Shown here: positions 8,838 to 17,191 of the stretch, one piece after another
Layout: each line of letters starts with the position of its first letter
Numbering within the stretch: the stretch's first letter is position 1
Assembly: GCA_965116235.1 (NCBI GenBank)
Contig: OZ220496.1
Coordinates: 1,054,001 to 1,118,000, forward strand
Direction: 5' to 3'
Length of the DNA: 64,000 nt
Origin: MPNP01 sp965116235
Lineage (GTDB): Bacteria > Pseudomonadota > Alphaproteobacteria > Rhodobacterales > Rhodobacteraceae
The notes under the pieces: model-generated
The model's input: only the letters and a program-made list of their open reading frames with translations
Database searches by the model: none
What the model was told of the DNA's origin: nothing
Program-made: the position numbers and the translations under genes

Positions 8838-9623
8838 ATGGGAGATAGAAGATTGAATACCAATGACAGGTTTTTGCGACTAGGGGTCAACGTTGATCAT
8901 GTTGCAACCGTGCGGAATGCACGAGGAAGTGATCACCCTGATCCGGTCGTCGCTGCCCAGATATCCGAACGAGCCGGAGCTGATGGCATCACGGCTCACC
9001 TCCGAGAGGATCGTCGACATATTCGAGACCATGATATTCGACGACTCAAAGACCTGCTGACAGTTCCCCTGAATCTGGAAATGGCCGCTACCGAAGAAAT
9101 GCAGAACATAGCTCTCAAGCACACTCCCGATGCTGTCTGTCTGGTTCCGGAGCGGAGGCAGGAAAGAACGACCGAGTCTGGCTTGGATGTCCTTGGACAG
9201 CAGGCACGACTGGAGGAATACATCAAGCCTCTGCAGGATGTCGGATGCCGTGTTTCCCTCTTCGTGGGTACCGATCCGGATCAGATCAAGGCATCAGCTG
9301 AGATTGGCGCGAATGTTGTCGAAATCCATACCGGGCCGTATTGCCACGCCTGTCAGGACAATTCCGATGCAACGGTCAAAAGCGAACTCGACAAAATCGT
9401 TCAAGCCGCAATGCTTGCAGCGAAACTGGGGATGGAGGTCCACGCCGGGCATGGTCTGAACTTCGAAACAGCCCAGTCGATGGCGCGGATCCGACCGATC
9501 CGGGAGCTGAACATTGGCCATTTCTTGATTGGCGAGGCCATTTTTATAGGCTTGGACGCAACCGTCCGCAAGATGCGTGCCATCATTGACCAAATACGGT
9601 CCGAGAAACCGAGAGCTGAGTGA
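8838..9623 (+). CDS. pdxJ: pyridoxine 5'-phosphate synthase
   Basis: Condenses amino-acetone phosphate with deoxyxylulose 5-phosphate to make vitamin B6 phosphate. The family opening LRLGVNVDHVATVRNARG, the ITAHLREDRRHI segment, VEIHTGPYC and HAGHGLNF are all present. ATG 8838 is preferred (261 residues); a TTG at 8790 overlapping the rel stop is possible. It is followed nine bases later by acpS, the standard order. Confidence 0.94.
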   Translation: MGDRRLNTNDRFLRLGVNVDHVATVRNARGSDHPDPVVAAQISERAGADGITAHLREDRRHIRDHDIRRLKDLLTVPLNLEMAATEEMQNIALKHTPDAVCLVPERRQERTTESGLDVLGQQARLEEYIKPLQDVGCRVSLFVGTDPDQIKASAEIGANVVEIHTGPYCHACQDNSDATVKSELDKIVQAAMLAAKLGMEVHAGHGLNFETAQSMARIRPIRELNIGHFLIGEAIFIGLDATVRKMRAIIDQIRSEKPRAE

Positions 9624-9632
9624 GCCCGGACC

Positions 9633-10031
9633 GTGATCATTGGTCTCGGCATCGATCTTGTCCACAGGGATCGAATTGCACGCATTCTCAAACGCCATGA
9701 CCATCGCTTCCTGAGTCGAATCTACACGCGGCATGAACAGGAAGTCAGCCAATTTGTTGGTGACCGGGTGGGCTATCTGGCCAAGCGCTGGGCGGCAAAG
9801 GAGGCGTGTTCCAAAGCTCTGGGAACGGGTCTGCGCCAGGGGGTGTTCTGGAAGGCCATGGAGGTTCGGTCCTGCCAGGGAGGGATGCCGGTCATGGTCG
9901 TGCAAGGTGGGGCCTTGGAGCACTTGCAGAAACTGACACCGGCGGGTCATCGATCCCGAATACATCTGACGATGTCCGATGATCACCCCATGGCAGCCGC
10001 CCAAGTGATCATCGAGGCGATTCGAGAGTAA
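9633..10031 (+). CDS. acpS: holo-[acyl-carrier-protein] synthase
   Basis: Attaches the 4'-phosphopantetheine arm to acyl carrier protein for fatty acid synthesis. GIDLV with the metal-binding Asp near residue 8 and the RWAAKEACSKA helix with the catalytic Glu are present. The start is GTG 9633; the length is 132 residues. In many Alphaproteobacteria lepB follows directly; here the run breaks after acpS. Confidence 0.93.
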   Translation: MIIGLGIDLVHRDRIARILKRHDHRFLSRIYTRHEQEVSQFVGDRVGYLAKRWAAKEACSKALGTGLRQGVFWKAMEVRSCQGGMPVMVVQGGALEHLQKLTPAGHRSRIHLTMSDDHPMAAAQVIIEAIRE

Positions 10032-10190
10032 TGTTCGCGCAGGATCCATGCCGCGTGCTGAATGCAGGCGACAACAAGAGGGCTGTTCCATGACGGAAGG
10101 CTGGCCATGGGCCGGATGGTTTCAGCCACCGGGCCGGATCGATGCACAAGGGCAACATTCTCCCGAACCCGGCGGCCTTCAGTCTCCTGA

Positions 10191-12947
10191 TCAGAAGCGG
10201 AAGGTCACGGACAGACCGCCCCCAAAGTCGGTGTTGTCGCTGCCGGCTGTCGCATAAAACGCATCCCCTGTCAGCCGCGTCGTGTCGTGGCCGCCCAGAG
10301 ACATCGTACCGCCCACGCCCAGACGCACCCAGGTCGGCTTCACCTCCGTCGCCAGCCGGGTGCCGGCCACCATCGCCTCATGTTTGGACGAGAACTCGTG
10401 CTCCAGATCCAGCGACGCATACAGCCGCCCGTCCGCCTCCTTGGGAGCTAGCTCGGCCAAGACACCCACACGACCCTGAACGCTCTGCTCCTTGTCCGGA
10501 GCAACCCGGCCGGCCCCATCGATCCTGGCCGGTTCGTCAAAGGCGTCTAGGTCCACCGATGACCAGGACAGACCCCCACGCGGAATCACGGTCAGGCCCC
10601 CCATACTCATCGGCTGACCGACTTCCACACCGAGCGCCAGACCGCTGCCACCACCCGTGGAGGTGATCGCACCGACCGCACCGTTGGCCGACACCATCGT
10701 GATATCAAAAAACCGGGTGTAGCTCAGTTGGCCGTCCACATACAGCCCGCTGTCGTTTGTCCAGGTCACGGACACGCCCAGCCCCGTGCCGCTCGCTTCC
10801 ATGGTGCCACCCCTCTTGACGGTGGCCTCGCTCTGCCGGTAGTGGGCACTCACGCCCAGCACCAGACGCTCATCGGTCGGCACCTCCAGACCCGCCTCAA
10901 AGTCGGTCTGCTTCACATCCCACGCCAGAGACTGACGCCAGAAGTCCGTTGCGGTCGTCGATGTATTGGCCATCCGCTCCCCATCGCGAACCGCCAGACG
11001 CACCCAGACACCCGTGCGGGAACCCGGAGTTGCCACATGCTCGCCCTTGCTGCTCTGGACCATGACCTCCTCGTTGCCGGCGATCCGGCGGGGCACCGCC
11101 ATGCGCGTGCTGTAGGGCGTCAGGTCCACCAGACCCAGAAGCACCGAGGGCAACACCTCATACAGACGCGCCCGATGGCTGTACAGACGCAAGACCGGAG
11201 CCGACGCAACATCCTTAAACCAGTAACCCTTATCATCGTCAAGCTCCTTGAGCTCGGCCTTGAACACCTGTTCGTACACGCCCGTCCGGTCACCACGACG
11301 ATAAATGATCGCACCGGGGGCATCCAGAACCGTCTCACTTCCCGACACACTGCGGGTCTTGAACACGAGTTTCGAGCGGGGTAGTGGTGATTCGCCTTCT
11401 CTCGCCGGGTTCAGGATCTGGCCTTCGACATGACCCACGACACCCGCCTCATCCTTGTCCAGAGTGATGGTTGTCGTGCCGGCATTGGCATCCACCTGGA
11501 TGGCGACCTTGTCTTCAGACCTGGCACTGCTCACATGAGCCCGCGGACCGATGACGATCGCGCTGCCTCCGCCCGCGCCCGTCCGGGTATCGGTTGTCTT
11601 CACCTGAACATGCACGCCGGCATGATCTGTACCACCCGTGACCGTGCCGCCGATGGTAACGTACGACTGGCCCGTGCCTTGATGCCAGACCAGAATGCCC
11701 TGGTTGCCGGCGGTAATCGTGCTGCGTTCGGTCGTCGTGACCCGTATGGTGCCGTCGGCATCCGTATTTCTGCCTCGGTTCGCGGCATAGATGCCCGACG
11801 TTTTCGCGTTGATCGTGCCCCGATGCGTGACACGGACATCACCATCATCATCGCCTGATGTTTTGCGTACGGAAGCATTGATGCCACTCCCATGCGTGGC
11901 GTCGCGGGCGACGATCGTGCTGCTCATCCCGGTCTCGACCGTAACGTTGCCCTTGCCGACGTTGTATGTAAAAATGCCGATCCGTTTGGCATCAATCGCC
12001 CCATTGTGGATGACCCGGATATCGCCGGTGCTGGTAGCTTCACTTATTTCGGCAAAGATACTATCTTCGTTGTCATCCTCGGCCACAATCACGCTGCCCG
12101 CGGCTGTCGTGACCGTGACATCACCCTCCGTGGCGGATGTCGCCAGGTTCCTCGCCTCTATCCCTTCCCCGGCATGAATCTGACCCTGGTGCAGGATCGT
12201 GATGTTGCCCACACTCTTGTCTTTCAATATAACGCCAAGGCCTTGGGTGGCGATGCGGGCCCCCTCTGTGCCGAGCTTCGCCGCGGGTCCGATCGTGACG
12301 TCAATGTCGCCCCGAGCAAATTGTTCCACCGACAGGCCGCTATCGGCGTGAATGGTGCCGCCAGTGAGTGCGATCGTGATCGGAATCACCGAGTGTATCG
12401 GGCTCGTGGCTTGGGAATCGCCAGCGTGGACAATGATGCCTTTCTTGTCGCTTATCGTGAGTTTCGACATGTCAATGTCGGCACCGGACACGAGATGAAT
12501 GCCCTTGGTCATTGTCGGCGCTTCTGCCGTGCCCCCGGCTTTCCCCTTGTGTACGAGTCGGATGCCGACACCCTCGGTCGCGGCGGACGCCCCGCTCATG
12601 ACAACCTTGCCTTGTGTCAGGTCCAGCCTGAGCACTCCGGCCCCGTCACGCTCCATTTGCACGCCATGCAAAGCCGAATACATCGTTGCTTGGCCCGCAA
12701 CCACAACGTCCTTGTCGCCGGCGCCCTCGGCATCAATGTTAAGGGCAATGTCTACCAGGTCATTGCTCTCACCAATCTGGGCTCCATTCAAATTCAACCG
12801 AAGTCCCTCGGTCAGGTCCTCACACCCGACCGAATCCGAATACTTGCCGGCAAGAGTCAGAGGGTTGGCATACGGCGCTTGTGATGTACAGCTCGGCGTC
12901 TGCGCTGTCGCCGGATAAGATGAAGCCAGCTGTACAGCCAGCAGCAC
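10191..12947 (-). CDS. autotransporter outer membrane protein (in-frame part; true start out of phase)
   Basis: Predicted type V secreted surface protein. About 600 residues of passenger with repetitive beta-helix-like segments (many VTVTT, GTINAKTSGIYAANRG-type units) precede a C-terminal autotransporter barrel of about 280 residues that ends in Phe (SVTFRF), as required for outer membrane assembly. The frame as called begins at GTG 12947, inside the hydrophobic part of a signal peptide. The natural start is probably ATG 13084, separated by a nine-G run that shifts the frame; one more G would join the two. A truncated second copy of the barrel lies at 52208-52864. Confidence 0.85.
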   Translation of the reverse strand: MLLAVQLASSYPATAQTPSCTSQAPYANPLTLAGKYSDSVGCEDLTEGLRLNLNGAQIGESNDLVDIALNIDAEGAGDKDVVVAGQATMYSALHGVQMERDGAGVLRLDLTQGKVVMSGASAATEGVGIRLVHKGKAGGTAEAPTMTKGIHLVSGADIDMSKLTISDKKGIIVHAGDSQATSPIHSVIPITIALTGGTIHADSGLSVEQFARGDIDVTIGPAAKLGTEGARIATQGLGVILKDKSVGNITILHQGQIHAGEGIEARNLATSATEGDVTVTTAAGSVIVAEDDNEDSIFAEISEATSTGDIRVIHNGAIDAKRIGIFTYNVGKGNVTVETGMSSTIVARDATHGSGINASVRKTSGDDDGDVRVTHRGTINAKTSGIYAANRGRNTDADGTIRVTTTERSTITAGNQGILVWHQGTGQSYVTIGGTVTGGTDHAGVHVQVKTTDTRTGAGGGSAIVIGPRAHVSSARSEDKVAIQVDANAGTTTITLDKDEAGVVGHVEGQILNPAREGESPLPRSKLVFKTRSVSGSETVLDAPGAIIYRRGDRTGVYEQVFKAELKELDDDKGYWFKDVASAPVLRLYSHRARLYEVLPSVLLGLVDLTPYSTRMAVPRRIAGNEEVMVQSSKGEHVATPGSRTGVWVRLAVRDGERMANTSTTATDFWRQSLAWDVKQTDFEAGLEVPTDERLVLGVSAHYRQSEATVKRGGTMEASGTGLGVSVTWTNDSGLYVDGQLSYTRFFDITMVSANGAVGAITSTGGGSGLALGVEVGQPMSMGGLTVIPRGGLSWSSVDLDAFDEPARIDGAGRVAPDKEQSVQGRVGVLAELAPKEADGRLYASLDLEHEFSSKHEAMVAGTRLATEVKPTWVRLGVGGTMSLGGHDTTRLTGDAFYATAGSDNTDFGGGLSVTFRF

Positions 12948-13084
12948 ACCCGTCGCCAGAAGTCCTGGGATCCGGCCCGTACAAGACCAGGCCGAGAGGT
13001 TATCTACCCCCCCCCTCTCATGTTCGCGGGCATGCCCGGACTGGCGCCCGTGGTACCCGCCTCAAGACGAAAGCAATTTTTCAT
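12948..13084 (-). other. out-of-frame signal-peptide leader of the autotransporter
   Basis: Reading from ATG 13084 (AGGAA ribosome site about eight bases upstream) gives MKNCFRLEAGTTGASPGMP and so on, entering a run of nine G (13015-13007) and then a TAG stop. With ten G the frame continues through DNLSAWSC, GRIPGLLATGVLLAVQLASS and PATAQT, a long autotransporter-type signal peptide that fuses exactly to the downstream protein. The frame difference (137 bases from ATG to GTG 12947) is corrected by +1 or -2. Confidence 0.65.
13007..13015 (-). repeat. nine-G homopolymer in the coding 5' end (slippage tract)
   Basis: Nine C on the plus strand, nine G on the coding strand, directly after ATG AGA of the leader. 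Such runs change length by polymerase slippage in phase-variable surface genes. The observed length gives a stop codon at once (OFF). Confidence 0.75.
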
Positions 13085-13127
13085 GGTCACAATTCCTGTC
13101 TCAATGCATGGATTCAAGTTGCGGTAC

Positions 13128-13155
13128 TAAATACCCCCCCCCTTGCCATTTGCAA
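13128..13155 (-). promoter_or_regulatory. candidate promoter with nine-G spacer tract, autotransporter
   Basis: On the minus strand TTGCAA (13155-13150) and TATTTA (13133-13128) are 16 bases apart, and nine of the spacer bases are a G run (13142-13134). The -35 and -10 matches are only moderate. The start point would fall about 35 bases before ATG 13084. Changing the run by one base would alter promoter spacing to 15 or 17. Confidence 0.4.
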
Positions 13156-13255
13156 CATCTTTTTTTCGATGCGGGGAAAAATTTTCTGGCCGCGTGGCGC
13201 ATCAGGACAGCATCCCGAAACCGCCATCGATCCCTGCGATCGGCGCGACATAACC

Positions 13256-13467
13256 GGACACAGACACCGTCAATCATCATCTCATTGCTCAATAACAAAC
13301 CCAGCGGCCTGCTGATTCTGCGCTTCGCCAACCTGATGAAAGATCTCGTCACACTGATCCGTGGACGGCTTCAGCCGACGGCCGGAAGCGATGTGACCTT
13401 CGATATGACACCGCCCCCCCCCTTGCAGAAGCGGACCTTTGAACCCTTGGGTGTACGCATCACCTGA
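13256..13467 (+). pseudogene. 3' remnant of an unidentified gene, possibly a transposase tail
   Basis: The last coding stretch reads ILRFANLMKDLVTLIRGRL and ends TPPPPLQKRTFEPLGVRIT. A similar tail (IPTPLQERALELLGVCIT) recurs at 53411-53469, and the bases after each stop are also alike. A third run of nine C (13414-13422) lies in this frame. The tail recalls ends of some IS transposases, but I cannot name the family. Confidence 0.35.
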
Positions 13468-13557
13468 AACCTGTCCAGTTGGACGCCATCCCAAAGTGGG
13501 AATCGTGTTTGTCCTGCAAGGTTACAAAAAGTCAGTTTTGGAAGTTCAGGCTAAAAT
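13412..13557 (+). repeat. dispersed repeat, copy 1 (partner at 53410-53570)
   Basis: About 140 bases with clear similarity to 53410-53570: both contain GCATCACCTGAAA, then GGACGCCATCCCAAAGT, then TTTGGAAGTTC in the same order and spacing. The two copies flank, on opposite sides, the complete and the truncated autotransporter genes. Confidence 0.6.
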
Positions 13558-13615
13558 ATACTGGAAGTGATAAATCAGGCCAAGGTGGTTGTTAAACTCA
13601 TGGCTTGCTTCTTTG

Positions 13616-13861
13616 TCATGCTTCGAACTGCTCCATGGTGATGCCCTGACCGGTCTGGGCATTTGCATGCAGGTCCTTGAGTTCGGTCAGGACCATTGCC
13701 GTGAATTTATCAGAATCTTCAATACCGTGCCCGTGGCAATAATTCTCAATTCGCTCTTGTGCTGGACTGCCATGCAGCCAGCATTCAATGATCTGGCCCA
13801 TGATCGACCTTCGCCGGTGTCGAGAAAGCAGGCGAAAAGTATCCACCTCCATTCTGCGCAA
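13616..13861 (-). CDS. small hypothetical protein
   Basis: An 81-codon frame with protein-like composition (GQIIECWLHGSPAQERIEN, DSDKFTAMVLTELKDL). I do not recognise it. The called start is TTG 13861; an ATG at 13807 (MGQIIECW) has a better ribosome site, AAGG seven bases upstream, and would give 61 residues. It may be the tail of a longer lost gene. Confidence 0.35.
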   Translation of the reverse strand: MRRMEVDTFRLLSRHRRRSIMGQIIECWLHGSPAQERIENYCHGHGIEDSDKFTAMVLTELKDLHANAQTGQGITMEQFEA

Positions 13862-14329
13862 TTTTTTTGTTCATTGTCGCATTATGTGTCTGTTATGCCA
13901 TTCTCTTCTGTCTGTTAATTGCCATGATTGTCTGTTATATCGGTCTAATGTCCATTGCAATAATGTGCGTAAGCGAGCATGCCAGGGTTCAATTAATGTC
14001 TTGGGCATGGCGTGTGTCTCGGAGATTGCATGGAAACACTCAAGCTCGAACACCGACGAGCCCCGACTGTTGGTTGCGCGATTGCCTGGGCACTCCAAGA
14101 ATCTCACTCAGATTACACTGTGTAATCTGCCCACTCTTGATTTCGTCAAGTTTGTGATTCAACGGTTAACATCGAGGTGACTTTGAAGCTTGGATCTCGA
14201 TGCCCTTGCTGTAGCTTTACCGTTTCCTGTCCATAGCGCGGATCCGGTTGTCCCTCCCTTGCCCTTCAGGTTGCGCATCGGCTTCTGAACGCTTCTTAAT
14301 GGTCGCAAAATTAGTCGTTTCATGTGCCT
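13862..14329. other. no supported gene
   Basis: Only short overlapping frames without recognisable content. The stretch separates the debris behind the autotransporter from the methyltransferase locus. Confidence 0.4.
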
Positions 14330-14669
14330 TCAGGCGGCTGCATTCATAAATTCTTGAGATGGCTCAAAAGGGTTCGGTTCATGTCGACCGGGAAGTAGAC
14401 CTATATCCCAGCCCTCTTGCTTCAAATGTCGGACCTGTTGATCGGCTGCCGCTCCTCGCACATCCCGCTTGACCACCGCTGATATATAATCCTTGTGAAC
14501 CTCCTGATCTTTATGATGCCAAAGCACGGCAAGCCAAACGGCCTCTGCCTTTTCTGCATAACATGCCGCTTCTCGAATGCAGACTTTATAGACAGAAAGA
14601 TAATACCCTATGAATGTCCTGCCAATGTTTCTAAGCTTTACGCAATTCTTCTGGGGCTGGCAGGGACAT
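14330..14669 (-). pseudogene. frameshifted partner gene of the DNA methyltransferase
   Basis: An ATG (14669) overlaps the methyltransferase stop in a TAATG junction, the usual sign of translational coupling. The frame ends after 12 codons (MSLPAPEELRKA). A second frame then runs for about 105 codons (KLRNIGRTFIGYYLSVYK, YAEKAEAVWLAVLWHHKDQ, VVKRDVRGAAADQQVRHLK, GWDIGLLPGRHEP). One frameshift near 14630 would join them. The position suggests the cognate restriction enzyme or its N-terminal part, now broken; no nuclease motif is left, so this is inference. Confidence 0.5.
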
Positions 14670-15574
14670 TAGCAGGCACTTTTAATGCGTACTTCGGCAG
14701 AGCAGGCCATATTGGCATCAATCTCCACACCGATAAAGTGTCGGCCTTCCATTCTTGCCGCGACGCCAGTTGAACCAGATCCGACAAACGGATCAAGTAC
14801 AACAGCATTTTCCGCAGAGAAGATACGGATCAGGTGCCTCAGAAGGTCGACTGGCTTTGTCGTCATATGCCCATATCGTTCACGAGGCTTTTTTGCCGAT
14901 ATGATCGTACCGGGGAAGCGGTGCGGCTCTATGACGGGTGAATTCGGGTCAATCAGACCGGTTTCCCATTGATCCCAGTTGTCTACAAATGTTCCGTCAC
15001 GAGGAGCCTGCGCCAGCACGATCATTTCGCATTGCGGCTTCAGTTGCGGAGTCTTTCGTCCAGCAAGCTTCGCGGTGAGTCGGTCCTTTTCAGCCTGGGG
15101 GATCTTGCGCTTGCGAATGAAATGGTCTTGGCTGAATGCCTTGGCCTGACCTTCATATTGCCAGGCCAGAATATCGCGTATCTCGAAGCCTGCGGACTCA
15201 ATAGCCATGGCAGAATGGTGTACCAGGCGGTTTTGAGAAAAGCAGAGAACAAACCCCCCGGGACGAATCACCCGCAGCCACTGCGTTGCAATAGGATGCA
15301 TGAACTTTTGCAGGCGCGGTCCCTGACTCCGATCGAACTTCATCCCGATGGGCAAGGACTTCACGACTCCATGGTCTCGCATCCTTCGCGACAGCGCTCC
15401 AGAATCCCAGTCATCCCCCATGCCGTCAATGAAGTAAGGGGGATCAGTTACAACCAGTGAAATGCTGTTGTCTTGCATGTTCGGCATGACCTTCCGGCAG
15501 TCCGCCGCAATCACCCAACGCGTGTCCGTGTCTGAGCAGACTGAACTGCCATCCATTTGCTTGGCGGACGGCAT
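14669..15574 (-). CDS. DNA methyltransferase (adenine-N6 or cytosine-N4), beta group
   Basis: Predicted site-specific DNA methylase of 301 residues. Catalytic motif DPPYF lies near residue 44, ahead of the AdoMet-binding motif VLDPFVGSGSTGVAARM near 265, the order of the beta group. FIGVEIDANMA completes the cofactor site. ATG 15574 has a GAGG ribosome site. The next gene starts in its stop codon but is frameshifted, so the methylase now looks solitary, either a restriction-modification relic or a regulatory methylase. Confidence 0.88.
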   Translation of the reverse strand: MPSAKQMDGSSVCSDTDTRWVIAADCRKVMPNMQDNSISLVVTDPPYFIDGMGDDWDSGALSRRMRDHGVVKSLPIGMKFDRSQGPRLQKFMHPIATQWLRVIRPGGFVLCFSQNRLVHHSAMAIESAGFEIRDILAWQYEGQAKAFSQDHFIRKRKIPQAEKDRLTAKLAGRKTPQLKPQCEMIVLAQAPRDGTFVDNWDQWETGLIDPNSPVIEPHRFPGTIISAKKPRERYGHMTTKPVDLLRHLIRIFSAENAVVLDPFVGSGSTGVAARMEGRHFIGVEIDANMACSAEVRIKSAC

Positions 15575-15715
15575 TACGGTCTTACCTCGCCCGGCAGAGG
15601 ATTGTCAGGGATGTGACAACAAAGCCAGAGACACCTGCTTAGGACACAGGAAGTACCAGTTGTCATGTATATGGTCTGGATTTCAGCAATTGTGTCATTG
15701 AGCAATCTCTTGCTT

Positions 15716-16651
15716 TCATCGCTCATGGTGCTTTGCATCTGGTTGCTCTGTATTCGAGCACGATTCGACTTGGAGATCGAGCAGGTCCATTTTCCTGGCA
15801 TCACCCTTGACAACTCGAATTGTCAGACCGTTGTCCGGAAAAGAGATTTTCTCCCCAGGTCTTGGAATGCGATTGAGCCTGGTTGAGACCCAACCGCCGA
15901 GGGTATCGATCTCGTCGTCCTCCTCGTTCAGGGCCAAATCCACCCCAAGCCGCTCCTCAAGCTCCTCAATTTCGACCTTGGCCGGGCATCTGAACCTGTT
16001 GCCACCAAGTTCAACAATTCCCTGAGCATTTTCCTCCTGGGTGTCGTGCTCGTCTATGATTTCACCGAAATAATGCTCAAGGAGGTCCTCAATCGTCACC
16101 AGACCGTCAACACCCCCGTACTCGTCAATGATCAGGGCAATATGACAATGTTTCTCCTGCATGCCTTTTCGAAGTTCACGAATCGGCATTGAAGGAGGGA
16201 CATACATGAGCTCACGCAAGTCATCCCTGATCTTGAAGTTGAGATGCTTGCCGTTGAACCCGTATTTCAGGGCAATGTCCTTGAGGTGAACAAACCCCAA
16301 GGGATTGTCAAGAGTCTCTTCGTAGACCGGAATGCGCGTCCGTTCGCTTGCCTTGAAAACCCGTATCAGTTCATTCAGGGTTATGGTGCTGGGAACGGCA
16401 ACGACATCAGCCTTGGGAACGGCAACATCCTCTACATTGGGTGGCCTCTGGATCTTGTAGTGAGACAGGGCATTATCATCGTCCGATAATGGAACATCGT
16501 CATCGTCATTGCCAACCTTGTCGTCGGTAGGCGAACCAGATGAATGGAAGAAGCTGAAAATTTTCCTTATCCCCTTGGAACTGACCGCTTTTGGCTTGTC
16601 AAGCTTGTCACCTGATAACGGGGCAGGTGAGCCCTGTGTTGAAGTGCTCAT
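15716..16651 (-). CDS. ybeX: CorC/HlyC-family CBS-domain protein
   Basis: Has 311 residues: a variable N-terminus with an acidic stretch (GNDDDDVPLSDDDN), two CBS modules (VPKADVVAVPSTITLNELI; IRELRKGMQEKHCHIALIIDEYGG with VDGLVTIEDLLE), and a C-terminal CorC/HlyC domain (RFRCPAKVEIEELEERLG, DEIDTLGGWV). The family is linked to magnesium or cobalt handling and in this operon to ribosome and RNA quality functions. It is third in the phoH-ybeY-ybeX operon; the usual next gene, lnt, is missing. A 50-codon frame (15726-15574) after it overlaps its end and is unrecognised. Confidence 0.9.
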   Translation of the reverse strand: MSTSTQGSPAPLSGDKLDKPKAVSSKGIRKIFSFFHSSGSPTDDKVGNDDDDVPLSDDDNALSHYKIQRPPNVEDVAVPKADVVAVPSTITLNELIRVFKASERTRIPVYEETLDNPLGFVHLKDIALKYGFNGKHLNFKIRDDLRELMYVPPSMPIRELRKGMQEKHCHIALIIDEYGGVDGLVTIEDLLEHYFGEIIDEHDTQEENAQGIVELGGNRFRCPAKVEIEELEERLGVDLALNEEDDEIDTLGGWVSTRLNRIPRPGEKISFPDNGLTIRVVKGDARKMDLLDLQVESCSNTEQPDAKHHER

Positions 16652-16672
16652 TGGTACGAGTGCATTACTCCT

Positions 16673-17191
16673 TTATTGATCGGCCAGAAGATATTCATAT
16701 GGATTCGGGACACCAAGACTGGAGAGTATCTGAATTTCCAGTCGCTCCATAATGTGTGCGGATGTTTCGTTATCGTGGGTATATCCAATCAGGTGCAAGC
16801 AGCCATGTACAAGCAGATGACAGAGATGATGCTCAAGTCTGACACCCGTCAATGTGGCCTCATTTTGGCAAAAGTCAAATGCAATTGCAATATCTCCGAT
16901 GAATCTCAAGGGATTGTTGTCTGCCGGTTCATCCGGAAAGATCATGTCACTCACTGGCCACGACAAGACATTTGTTGCTTCATGTCTGTCTCGGAACTGT
17001 TCATTCAGGTCGGTGATAACGGCATCACTGGTTGCCAGAAGATGTACTTCGGAAGCCGGAATGTTTCCATCGCAGGCATCAAGGGTCGCGTTAATGGACT
17101 GATGGGCAAGGGTCTCGAACGCAGGGATATGATTCCACTGCGGATCGTCAACAACGACAGAGACGTGATGCCTAGCTGTTCTGCTTGGCAT
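16673..17191 (-). CDS. ybeY: endoribonuclease YbeY, 16S rRNA maturation factor
   Basis: Metal-dependent RNase acting on 16S rRNA 3' ends and in ribosome quality control. The H3 zinc motif HGCLHLIGYTHD is present (the common form ends in DH; here the last residues are HD). NVLSWP and GDIAIA are also typical. The start is set at ATG 17191, overlapping the end of phoH by 20 bases, giving 172 residues; a longer frame to 17233 exists. It sits between phoH and ybeX. Confidence 0.92.
   Translation of the reverse strand: MPSRTARHHVSVVVDDPQWNHIPAFETLAHQSINATLDACDGNIPASEVHLLATSDAVITDLNEQFRDRHEATNVLSWPVSDMIFPDEPADNNPLRFIGDIAIAFDFCQNEATLTGVRLEHHLCHLLVHGCLHLIGYTHDNETSAHIMERLEIQILSSLGVPNPYEYLLADQ

Noticed and set aside
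11892..12884. Long plus-strand frame opposite the autotransporter
   Set aside because: Shadow of the repetitive passenger; no start context or domain.
13414..13422. Third nine-C run as another phase switch
   Set aside because: It lies in a truncated gene tail with no promoter or intact product, so no switching role can be argued.
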